A DNA stretch of 44,800 nucleotides from CADEDV01 sp036374495. GTDB taxonomy: Bacteria > Bacteroidota > Bacteroidia > Chitinophagales > Chitinophagaceae. The stretch is taken from positions 1-44,800 of the forward strand of contig CBFGYO010000010.1 of NCBI GenBank assembly GCA_965652975.1, in the 5' to 3' direction. This document shows positions 6,706-15,199 of the stretch, piece by piece. The notes under the pieces are model-generated. The model was not told the DNA's origin, made no database searches, and saw only the letters and a list, made by a program, of their open reading frames with translations. Both the position numbers and the translations under genes were made by a program. Within the stretch, counting starts at the first letter, position 1. Each line of letters begins with the position of its first letter.

Positions 6706-9252
6706 ATGAAAGGATTTTTACTAATGCTAATCTGCTGCCCACTAATTGCCTTTTGCCAGGAAGTACAGCCAATACTCTCGCCTTACTACCTCCGACTAAT
6801 AACAAAAGATAGCCTCTTACCGGGGCTCCGCCGTGTGGATTCCACCAACGACATGCAAAAAGCTTCTCTTTTTCATTCCTATTATTCACTTGCAAATACC
6901 CAGGCGAAAGACATAAGAATTGTTAATCGGCGAGTATTTGTACATCCTATATCTGACACTTATGTCGGGATAACGGGCGGAATGTCTGCAAACGTAGAAT
7001 TACAGTACCTCAACAGGCAGGCGGCTACCCAATCGCGTTATGCCCAGGGTCGTTCGATAAACGGGTCGCTTGCATGGCAGGGTCCTGAAACAAACGAACT
7101 TTTCAGCTTTGGCCCGGCATTGTCCACACTCGAGTTTGATGGAATTCCTTACGTGTATGATGTAAATGGAAAATTAGTCCCGACGGGCAGTGACAACGGC
7201 GTTCCCGCACATCCTTACGACAATTCCATTACCCGGCCGGCAAGTCTTATATCAACTTCCTACAACCTGGAGGCGAAGTTGCGAAATGGTAACAGTAGTG
7301 GATTGGCTTTTGGAATAAAGGGAAGCGTAAGCAGGGAGAAGACTGCAATCCAGTTCAACCGGAATGCTGCGAACCATCAGGTAATCTCCATGGAGTGGAA
7401 GATCATAGATATGTTAATCAATGCAAGCTACACTTCCCGGTACGAACACTTTGATCATGGCAATCGTAATGGGTTTATCAACAGGTTATATCAAAACAGC
7501 CTGCTGACTCCCGCCAGTTTTTCAACAAAGCAGGGAGCGCATATTACCAATGGGCAAAGAAGTTATAGCCAATATGCAGATAATCCGTTTTTCTTACTGG
7601 ACAATGAGCAGCATTTTTCAAAACAACAACAGAAATCCGGAGCAGTTTCTATTTCCAGCTCCCCACAAAAGTTCAGGTTTACTTTAGTACAGCATGCCGG
7701 TTACAAAAAGTTACATACCAATGAGAGCTATCAACCCGGAACCGCTTTCTTTCCTAATGGACAGAACGTAACACGTACGGCAAGGGCTGATAACTATTCA
7801 CTCACTGCAAATTTGCGATACAGGGCGGATATGCCAGGCGATTTTAATACTGAAATTTCAGGTAATTATATTTTCTCGACCATTCGCTCGGCCATTTCTT
7901 ACGGCAATGATTTCCCGGGGTACAGGTATCAGCGATCTGCGCATGATGTAGCCATTATGTTTGCAACTAAATACTACGGCGATTATTTTGAGGCGGGCAC
8001 ATCCTTATCCAATAAATTTTATTTGTCCAATACAGTTTCAAAGGATGCTTATTTTCTACCGGCAATAAGTGGGTATGCTTTTTTAAGAGATCTTTTTGGA
8101 GTGCTATCCTTAAATGGCAAACTTCATACATCTTTCAACCGGTTTAATAGCGAATTACCCATCGACAGGTCATTTGCGTCCGCCATTCTTACCCAGTATA
8201 AAACCGCCGATGCATTACGGTATCTACCTGTGCAGGAAGTCGCCAGTTTCCAGGCACTGGATCCTATCCGGCACAATGAATTTACATTGGGTATCGATTT
8301 GAATCATAGGAACAATTTCACTTTAGTTGCCAATTGGTATGTACGTAGAGCTACTGATGATATTTTCCCTGTTGTACGGACTGGCAAGATACACCTGGTG
8401 AATATGGCATCAAGCCGTGATAAGGGTATTGAACTTCAAGCTGACTATAATTACAAATTGGGACAAAAACAGTTGATTCAAATTAGCAACACGTTGAGTT
8501 ACGTTGCCTATCGCAGCAAAGTAATTTCAGTTAGGCATTCGCTTGATCATGCTGCCATTGCCGGTTTTTCCGATGTACATAAGGCCATTGTAAAAGGTCA
8601 AACGCCGGGAGTAATTGTTGGAAACTCGTGGCTTCGTGATGAAGGAGGCAATCGGGTTATCGGACCGGATGGCTTCCCGCTTGTAAACAACACACCGAAG
8701 GTGATTGGTGATCCAACTCCCGACTTCATCATGAAATTTACTTATGGAGTATTGTATAAACTCAGATGGCGGTTGAACGTCGATCTCGAATGGCGAAAAG
8801 GCGGTGATATGTGGAACGGTACCCAGGCGATGCTGGATTATTATGGCCGGTCGGCAACAACCGCCACGCAACGCACAACGGTGAACTACATTTTTGATGG
8901 CGTGCAGCAAAACGGGAGTCACAACACTGTCCCGGTTGATTTTTATAATTCTTCTCTACCTGTAACCCAAAACCGTTGGGCTAGATATGGTGAAGGAGGC
9001 GTTGCGGAAGATTATATCCAAAAAGGAGACTGTTTGCGCCTGCGAGTTATTTCCATTTCGTATACGCCGAGAATAAAGTTCTTGCAACATCTTTCTTTCA
9101 ATTTTTATGTAAACAATATAATTCTATGGTCGCCTTACCAGGGAGCTGACCCCAACCAGTTGCTATATGATCAGCCTGGCACAGGCGGACTTGATTTCTT
9201 TAACGTGCCTTCGTCTCGCTCATTCGGATTTAATGTATCCTTTCAATTTTAA
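6706..9252 (+). CDS. SusC-like outer-membrane beta-barrel lacking its plug domain
   Basis: 848 residues, signal peptide at about 1-18 (LICCPLIAFCQ). The usual SusC/RagA parts before the barrel are absent: no carboxypeptidase-like domain, no TonB box, no plug with the LxGKVxGVxI and INPxDIExxxVxKDAxxxxIYGSR signatures. After an ~80-residue leader it goes straight into barrel-like sequence (YVGITGGMSANVELQYLNRQ, YAQGRSINGSLAWQG, PYDNSITRPASLISTSYNLE). It then shows alternating strand/loop segments to a typical C-terminal strand, RSFGFNVSFQF, recognised by the BAM machinery. SusC proteins are usually ~1000 residues. The next gene starts 3 bp after this stop and carries the missing plug on an A2M protein. 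No SusD partner is present. Expected location: outer membrane. Calling it SusC-derived is based on motif recognition. Confidence 0.8.
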   Translation: MKGFLLMLICCPLIAFCQEVQPILSPYYLRLITKDSLLPGLRRVDSTNDMQKASLFHSYYSLANTQAKDIRIVNRRVFVHPISDTYVGITGGMSANVELQYLNRQAATQSRYAQGRSINGSLAWQGPETNELFSFGPALSTLEFDGIPYVYDVNGKLVPTGSDNGVPAHPYDNSITRPASLISTSYNLEAKLRNGNSSGLAFGIKGSVSREKTAIQFNRNAANHQVISMEWKIIDMLINASYTSRYEHFDHGNRNGFINRLYQNSLLTPASFSTKQGAHITNGQRSYSQYADNPFFLLDNEQHFSKQQQKSGAVSISSSPQKFRFTLVQHAGYKKLHTNESYQPGTAFFPNGQNVTRTARADNYSLTANLRYRADMPGDFNTEISGNYIFSTIRSAISYGNDFPGYRYQRSAHDVAIMFATKYYGDYFEAGTSLSNKFYLSNTVSKDAYFLPAISGYAFLRDLFGVLSLNGKLHTSFNRFNSELPIDRSFASAILTQYKTADALRYLPVQEVASFQALDPIRHNEFTLGIDLNHRNNFTLVANWYVRRATDDIFPVVRTGKIHLVNMASSRDKGIELQADYNYKLGQKQLIQISNTLSYVAYRSKVISVRHSLDHAAIAGFSDVHKAIVKGQTPGVIVGNSWLRDEGGNRVIGPDGFPLVNNTPKVIGDPTPDFIMKFTYGVLYKLRWRLNVDLEWRKGGDMWNGTQAMLDYYGRSATTATQRTTVNYIFDGVQQNGSHNTVPVDFYNSSLPVTQNRWARYGEGGVAEDYIQKGDCLRLRVISISYTPRIKFLQHLSFNFYVNNIILWSPYQGADPNQLLYDQPGTGGLDFFNVPSSRSFGFNVSFQF

Positions 9253-9255
9253 TTT

Positions 9256-12200
9256 ATGAAGACAAGAAATGTAAACCCGGCCATTTTCCTTTCATTGCTC
9301 ATTTTTCCTTTATTTTCTATTGCACAGGATTATGCCAGCACCAAGGAGAAGATTTATATTCATACGAATCACGTTTTTTACAGACCTGGCGATATTGTTT
9401 ATTTTAAGCTGTACGTTGTAAATGCCCAGGATCAGGCGCCTGCGAAAGTGAGCGATATCGTATATGTGGAGCTCATCAGCCCATCAGGCACTATTGTTCA
9501 GAAAAGCAATTATGGTATCCGCGATGGCTATTCGGATGGATCATTTGATTTTAAAACGGAAGCCCCGGGGGGTATTTATAAGATCCGTGCTTATACAAGC
9601 TGGATGCAAAACGAAAAAGATGATCTCTTTTTTGTGAAAGAGATCACGTTGCAAAATACACTTGCACCGCGGGTATTGATGAAACTTGAATTCCCGGAAA
9701 AAGGATACGGCGCAGGCGATATTGCAAAAGCCAATTTTTCGATGCGCAACCTGGCTGATCAACCCATTCGCGGTTATGAAGGGAAGTATACCGTTTCTAT
9801 TGGCGGTATTGCAATCAGCACCGGTAATTTTCAAACGGATAATAACGGCAAAGCGGTGATTCCGTGCCGGCTTCCCAACGACCTTGCTGTAAATGACGGG
9901 TTGTTGAATGTCACGATCGAATATGATTCCTATGTCGAATCCATTTCCCGAAGTATTCCCATCGTCCTTAACAAAATCGATCTGCAGTTTATGCCGGAAG
10001 GTGGTACACTCATCGAAGGCGTTCCTGGTATTGTCGCATTTAAGGCATTAAATGAATATGGTAAGGCAGCGGACATAAAAGGAGAGATCCGCGATCAGGC
10101 GGGTAAAAAAGTTGCCAGTTTCGAAAGTTATCATTTTGGTATGGGCAAGTTCACGCTTACACCACTGGCAGGACATACATACCGGGCATATATCACCTCT
10201 CCGTCAACCATCAGTCAAACATTTGATTTGCCAGTAGCCAGTGTTGAAGGTGTGGCACTTCATATCGAAAAGCAAGATCGGAAAATCGCTTTTACATTAA
10301 GTGCGACTAGTGAGATGCCGGTAACGATGCAGGCTAGCTCGCGCGGTAAAGTTTATTTCACTGATGAGTTATCTCTTAAACCCGGCAGTAAGACCAACGT
10401 AATCGATGAGAAAATATTTCCGCCGGGTATAACACAGTTTACGCTTTACTCGGCATCAGGCGTGCCTCTTTGCGAACGACTTGTATTTATGAATGAACAT
10501 GCACAACTGAATATCGCTATCACTCCGGACAAACAAAAATACCTGCCACGCGAAAAAGTAAACCTGGTAATAAAGACAACCGATGAGCATGGCAAGGCGC
10601 TTCCTTCGAATATTTCGCTGGCCGTTGTGGACGACAAATTGTGGACTTTTGCCGACGACAAACAGGATAATATCCTGTCGTGGCTACTTCTCAGCAGTGA
10701 GTTGAAAGGAAAGATCGAAGAGCCTTTCTTTTATTTTAAAAAGGATGAACCGAAAGCCACACCTGCATTAGACCTGCTGATGATGACGCAGGGTTACCGT
10801 TATTTCGACTACATCGATATGGTAGTAAAAGAAGGTATGTTGAGGTTTCTTCCCGATCAAGCCAATATCCTTAGCGGCAAAATTGTAGACATTGGCAATC
10901 GTCCCGTAAAGTCTACCGTTTATCTTTTGAATGATCAGTATGCCGGTAAGGGGATGAAGATAACTACTAACGATAACGGGGAGTTCTTCTTTACACATCT
11001 TCAGCCTCAAAATAGATATGTGCTGTTTGCGCATGCTTTAAGTAAGAAGAAGAACGTATATATCATGATTCAGCAAAATGGGATGGGTTTCGACACTACA
11101 CAGTCTGGAGATGCGAGAATGCTGATCTCCAGATCCGTCCCTAAAAACATGGCGCCTGTTATAGCCCCACCAGTGGTGAAGGTTGCAACTACGGATAAGA
11201 AAATAGATGCAAACCTAGTCCTGGGAGGACAACAGCAGTCGAATTTGAGCGAGGTGGTAGTGGTAGGTTATGGCTTTGCACAAAATAAAAAGGAGTTGAG
11301 TGGTTCAGTCAGCATTGTAAGTAATAAAATGTTGGAGATTACGCCAAATTTAAACAACGCTCTGGCAGGTAAAGTTGCAGGTGTGCAGATAACGCAAACT
11401 GCGAATTATTTTGACAATTCAAGAATTGTTATTCGCGGACAGCGCTCTTTCGCCGGTAATAACCAGCCACTGTATGTTGTAAATGGTATCGTAATGGATC
11501 AATTCAGCCTTAATACCATCAATCCAAATGATATTGAAGCAGTGACCGTCATGAAGGATGCTGCAGCCACTTCTATATATGGAAGCAGGGGTGTAAATGG
11601 CGTGATCCAGATCGATCTGAAAAAATGGAGACGGGAAAAGATCAGGGTGGACCTTCAAAATCACAGCTACTATACTTCCAAATCCTTTTTGACCGGTGGC
11701 AATCTATACTCAGTTGCGAGGAAGTTTTATGTTCCAAAATACCAAACAACGGCTACTGAAGAGCGAACGGATTTTCGCGAAACAATCTATTGGAACCCGG
11801 TAGTTCAAACGGGAGAAGACGGTACGGCTAAATTAGAATTTTATAACTCCGATGCCAGTACAACCTTTCGGGCCATTGCAGAAGGATTAGGTTATAATGG
11901 AAAAGCAGGGCGAGGAGAAACTACTTATGCCGCACAACCTGCTTTGCAGGTGGATGCGAAAATACCTCCTTATTTGACTATCGGCGATAAAGCACTAATA
12001 CCTCTTGTTATAAAAAATAATAGCATAAGCTCCGAAACATTTACTGTTACTGTAAATGCGCCTGTGGAATTCAGGATTGGCAACTTTGATAAGGAAGCAA
12101 TGTTACTCGCAGGCGGATCAGTTCGGATACTTGTGCCGGTGGAAGCATTGTTGGAAACGAAAGGTGAACTTAAATTTATAGTGAGCAGTGCAAGTAGCAA

Positions 12201-13794
12201 AGAAGTTGTTAGACTACCCATAGTATCATCAGGAAAAGGATTTCCTTCACACCTTAGCTTTTCAGGCGACAGCCCGTCACAGTATCATTTTAATATAGGC
12301 AATATGGTTCCGGGATCATTGAATGCGCAGGTAAAAGTATTCAGGAATATGGAGAGCCAGTTGCTCGACGGCATCGAGTCGATGCTTCGTGAACCCTATG
12401 GCTGTTTCGAGCAAACGTCATCAACTACTTATCCCAACATTTTTGTGTTGAAATACCTGAAAGAGACCGGACGTTCCAACCGGGAAATCGAAAAAAAAGC
12501 AATGAACTATATCAATGCAGGTTACCAACGGTTAATTGGCTTTGAAACGCAGGAAGGAGGCTTTGAATGGTTTGGTAAGACACCACCTCATGAAGCACTC
12601 ACCGCCTATGGATTGTTAGAGTTTACAGATATGCAACAGTTCATCGAGGTAGACAGGAAAATGCTGGAAAGGACGAAGAAATTTCTATTGAGTCGCAGGG
12701 ATGGAAATGGTGCATTTAAACTTGCCACAGGTGGTTATGACCGTTTCGCTTCTGTGCCTAATAAAATTGCAAATGTCTATATTGTTTATGCACTAGCGAA
12801 AGCCGGGATGGGAAAGGAGGTGTTGCCAGAATATCGCGCTGCTTTGAAAGATATATTCAAAAGCAAAGATTGTTATCTCCTCGCTATGATGGCAAATACG
12901 GCACATTTTTTAAACGACGAAGGGGCTTATCAACAATTGCTGGCGATCCTCGACAGGCAGACGGGCCTCGAGGCAACAACCAGCGTTGTTAATTCAAGGG
13001 CATCCTCGCTTAGAATAGAAACAGTTGCCTTATACGCAAATGCGTTAATGAAAAGTAAAACACCGGACCTGGGAAAAATTGCCAGGCTGTTGAGTGAATT
13101 ACTCTCGGGAAAAAGTTATTACGGTTACGGATCTACACAGGCTACGGTGCTGGCATTGGAAGCGATGGTAAACTATTCAAAACTTACTAAAAAGATATCC
13201 GACGACAGTCCCATTCTATTTACAGTTAATACGAAGGCTGTAGCCAGCGACAGTTCTATCCGCAACGTTTTGCAGGAAGGTGATAATTCGGTTACAGTCA
13301 CCTATCCCGACCAGGCTAATGGATTGCCATATGCAATCGACATTTCCTATAATACATTTTTACCTTCTAACAGTATTAAATCCGAGATTCACCTTGCTAC
13401 CCGGCTTCAAACGATATCAACAAAGATGGGAGAGACAGTGAGGATGGAAATAGATGTTACAAATACAAAAGATTATTTACAACCGATGGCAATAGCCAAA
13501 ATCGGTATTCCTGCCGGCCTGATAGTGCAACCATGGCAATTGAAAGAAATCATGGAGAAGAATAAAGCAGCCTATTATGAAATTTTCGATAATTACCTGG
13601 TGTTTTACTGGATGGGATTTGCGCCAATGGAAGTAAAGAAAATACAACTCGATCTAAAAGCGGAGATACCGGGAATTTATAAAGGGAAAGCAAGTACAGC
13701 CTACCTCTATTATACACCGGAATATAAATATTGGAGTGAAGGGGTGGAGGTGAGTATTGGGGAGGGGATTGATGAGATAAAAGTTAAAAGATAA
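9256..13794 (+). CDS. Alpha-2-macroglobulin-like protein with embedded TonB box and SusC-type plug
   Basis: 1512 residues; signal peptide at ~1-23 (LFSIAQ) and no lipobox. Order: macroglobulin (MG2-type) domains ~25-330 (EKIYIHTNHVFYRPGD, PEGGTLIEGVPG); further MG/bait-region-like domains ~330-530; carboxypeptidase-regulatory-like domain ~536-615 (ILSGKIVDIGNRPV); TonB box and SusC/RagA plug ~663-790 (LSEVVVVGYG, NALAGKVAGVQI, INPNDIEAVTVMKDAAATSI, YGSRGVNGVI); A2M domain around Trp846 (WNPVVQTGEDGTA); thioester domain beginning YGCFEQ with Cys1050 and Gln1053; C-terminal receptor-binding-like domain ~1370-1505. Bacterial A2Ms trap proteases through the Cys-Gln thioester, usually in the periplasm. 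The plug matches what the upstream barrel lacks. The last residues (IKVKR) and the stop are encoded by a dispersed repeat. Confidence 0.88.
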   Translation: MKTRNVNPAIFLSLLIFPLFSIAQDYASTKEKIYIHTNHVFYRPGDIVYFKLYVVNAQDQAPAKVSDIVYVELISPSGTIVQKSNYGIRDGYSDGSFDFKTEAPGGIYKIRAYTSWMQNEKDDLFFVKEITLQNTLAPRVLMKLEFPEKGYGAGDIAKANFSMRNLADQPIRGYEGKYTVSIGGIAISTGNFQTDNNGKAVIPCRLPNDLAVNDGLLNVTIEYDSYVESISRSIPIVLNKIDLQFMPEGGTLIEGVPGIVAFKALNEYGKAADIKGEIRDQAGKKVASFESYHFGMGKFTLTPLAGHTYRAYITSPSTISQTFDLPVASVEGVALHIEKQDRKIAFTLSATSEMPVTMQASSRGKVYFTDELSLKPGSKTNVIDEKIFPPGITQFTLYSASGVPLCERLVFMNEHAQLNIAITPDKQKYLPREKVNLVIKTTDEHGKALPSNISLAVVDDKLWTFADDKQDNILSWLLLSSELKGKIEEPFFYFKKDEPKATPALDLLMMTQGYRYFDYIDMVVKEGMLRFLPDQANILSGKIVDIGNRPVKSTVYLLNDQYAGKGMKITTNDNGEFFFTHLQPQNRYVLFAHALSKKKNVYIMIQQNGMGFDTTQSGDARMLISRSVPKNMAPVIAPPVVKVATTDKKIDANLVLGGQQQSNLSEVVVVGYGFAQNKKELSGSVSIVSNKMLEITPNLNNALAGKVAGVQITQTANYFDNSRIVIRGQRSFAGNNQPLYVVNGIVMDQFSLNTINPNDIEAVTVMKDAAATSIYGSRGVNGVIQIDLKKWRREKIRVDLQNHSYYTSKSFLTGGNLYSVARKFYVPKYQTTATEERTDFRETIYWNPVVQTGEDGTAKLEFYNSDASTTFRAIAEGLGYNGKAGRGETTYAAQPALQVDAKIPPYLTIGDKALIPLVIKNNSISSETFTVTVNAPVEFRIGNFDKEAMLLAGGSVRILVPVEALLETKGELKFIVSSASSKEVVRLPIVSSGKGFPSHLSFSGDSPSQYHFNIGNMVPGSLNAQVKVFRNMESQLLDGIESMLREPYGCFEQTSSTTYPNIFVLKYLKETGRSNREIEKKAMNYINAGYQRLIGFETQEGGFEWFGKTPPHEALTAYGLLEFTDMQQFIEVDRKMLERTKKFLLSRRDGNGAFKLATGGYDRFASVPNKIANVYIVYALAKAGMGKEVLPEYRAALKDIFKSKDCYLLAMMANTAHFLNDEGAYQQLLAILDRQTGLEATTSVVNSRASSLRIETVALYANALMKSKTPDLGKIARLLSELLSGKSYYGYGSTQATVLALEAMVNYSKLTKKISDDSPILFTVNTKAVASDSSIRNVLQEGDNSVTVTYPDQANGLPYAIDISYNTFLPSNSIKSEIHLATRLQTISTKMGETVRMEIDVTNTKDYLQPMAIAKIGIPAGLIVQPWQLKEIMEKNKAAYYEIFDNYLVFYWMGFAPMEVKKIQLDLKAEIPGIYKGKASTAYLYYTPEYKYWSEGVEVSIGEGIDEIKVKR

Positions 13795-13801
13795 AAGTTG
13801 G
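13776..13801. repeat. Partial copy of GATAAAAG-type palindromic repeat (family A)
   Basis: GATAAAAGTTAAAAGATAAA then AGTTGG is identical to the left arm of the complete elements at 29984-30071 and 36908-36998. Here only one arm is present. It overlaps the last five codons and the TAA stop of the A2M gene. Confidence 0.75.
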
Positions 13802-13830
13802 CTACAGGCTGCAGGCTAGAGCCTGTAGCC
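13800..13830. repeat. Hairpin between convergent A2M and TPR genes
   Basis: Perfect 11-bp arms GGCTACAGGCT and AGCCTGTAGCC enclose a 9-nt loop. The TPR gene's stop codon (13816-13818) lies in the loop, and its last residues (ATGYRL) come from this sequence. On the minus strand the hairpin is followed by a T-rich tract (the family A arm), so it could terminate the TPR transcript. Confidence 0.75.
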
Positions 13831-15132
13831 TGTGGCCTGAATCTCCTCCTTAAGATCGGCCGCTATAAGTGGTTTATTTTTTTGTGCCTCCTGCAACATA
13901 TTTTTTCCTTCAACATTTTTGCCCGTCTTTAAAAAGATCAGACCCGCATAGGCAAGCAATTCAGGGTTTTTGCAGTTAGTAACCAGGGCAGCTTTGATAT
14001 AATCAAGAGCATTGTAGTAATCACTTTTTTTGTAATGGATGATGGCGATTGTTTCGTTTACTTCAATATTAGCGGGTCTGCGCGCATATTCCTTCATGGC
14101 ATACTCGAGCGCTTTGTCATAATTCTCAAGTCCAATATATGCATGCGCCATTTCGAGGTCTTCATTGCCAGTAGTCGCCATTTTCCTTACCTGTGCAAGT
14201 ACTTCCTTTGCCATCTCCCTTGCTTTTTTATGTTTACCCGTGAGCTGATAAACTTCGATAATTCCTTCCTTTACGATGTGATTATGGCAGAGAGTATCCG
14301 CCTGCTGGTATAGAGATAGAGCCTTTTCGAAATTTTTTTGGGCAACAGCAATTCCCGCAAGGCCAATTAAACCGTAAGGATAATTCTCACGGTTAGTAAG
14401 GGTGATTTTATAGTTCAGTTCAGCCTCATCAATATTGCCACTCTTTTCATATAGTTTTCCCAATTGATAACGGCACCATTCTGTATGTTCATCGCCAGGC
14501 ATCCCGGCATCGACCGCCATGGTCATGGCATTAATAGCTCCCGGAATATCACCAAATAGCTCGCGCAGGTAGGCGACGCGTGCATAGGACCTGATATCCG
14601 GTCTTATGGCAATCATTTTATCCGCGGCTTCAAGCGCCAGTTTATAATTACCCTGTTCCACCCGGGCATCAACCAACAACCCATATACATACGCATTTTG
14701 GGGAAATAATTGTCGGGCCTGCTCGGCTATTCTACCAGCTTCTTCAAACTGGTGTTGCGATAAAAGTATTGTGCTTTTGAAAGTAAGTGCTTCAAAATTG
14801 TTTGCATCCAGCACCAGTACATCTTCTACCAGTTTCATCGCTGAGGCATTATAATGACCAAAGTTTTCCGTGATGCGGCCCTCCTGGATATAAAGAGCGG
14901 CAAGGGCAATCATCGATTTCGTATCCTTTGAATCACCACTTATTTTCTTTTGCAGCACCGTAGCATTATTTTTCACAGTCTCCCATTCCGCGGTATAGGC
15001 CAGTGCCTGCTTGCGTGGTAACAATTCATGGGTTGTAGGAATAGATTCATTCCCATTCTTCATCACAATCATCCATATCAATGCTGTTGCAAACAGCAGC
15101 AGTAAAAAGACAACTGCAAATTTCTTTTTCAT
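13816..15132 (-). CDS. TPR-repeat protein with N-terminal membrane anchor or signal
   Basis: 438 residues. Residues ~5-24 are a single hydrophobic segment (FAVVFLLLLFATALIWMIVM) with no clear cleavage motif, so either a signal anchor or signal peptide. From ~70 on there are about nine tetratricopeptide-like helical pairs (for example LALEAADKMIAIRPDI, YQLGKLYEKSGNIDEAELNY, HAYIGLENYDKALEYAMKEY). TPR arrays are protein-interaction scaffolds. It lies 67 bp downstream of the DUF4331 gene on the same strand, an arrangement I have seen for DUF4331 genes in this phylum, suggesting one operon and perhaps a shared envelope role. Its extreme C-terminus is encoded by a palindromic repeat. Confidence 0.82.
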   Translation of the reverse strand: MKKKFAVVFLLLLFATALIWMIVMKNGNESIPTTHELLPRKQALAYTAEWETVKNNATVLQKKISGDSKDTKSMIALAALYIQEGRITENFGHYNASAMKLVEDVLVLDANNFEALTFKSTILLSQHQFEEAGRIAEQARQLFPQNAYVYGLLVDARVEQGNYKLALEAADKMIAIRPDIRSYARVAYLRELFGDIPGAINAMTMAVDAGMPGDEHTEWCRYQLGKLYEKSGNIDEAELNYKITLTNRENYPYGLIGLAGIAVAQKNFEKALSLYQQADTLCHNHIVKEGIIEVYQLTGKHKKAREMAKEVLAQVRKMATTGNEDLEMAHAYIGLENYDKALEYAMKEYARRPANIEVNETIAIIHYKKSDYYNALDYIKAALVTNCKNPELLAYAGLIFLKTGKNVEGKNMLQEAQKNKPLIAADLKEEIQATGYRL

Positions 15133-15199
15133 GCGTAATTTTTTAATAATGTTGATTAAACAAGGGCTTTTATATTAAAGGGCGGACCAGCTATTCGTT

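Noticed and set aside
6706..13794. Possibility that barrel and A2M-plug arose from a sequencing frameshift in one gene
   Set aside because: The order is wrong for a split receptor: the barrel gene comes first, with its own signal peptide and stop, and the A2M gene starts with a second signal peptide. These are two real genes.
9256..13794. SusD-like partner near the SusC-type modules
   Set aside because: No SusD-like lipoprotein lies upstream or downstream; the neighbours are SnoaL-like, TPR and DUF4331 genes.
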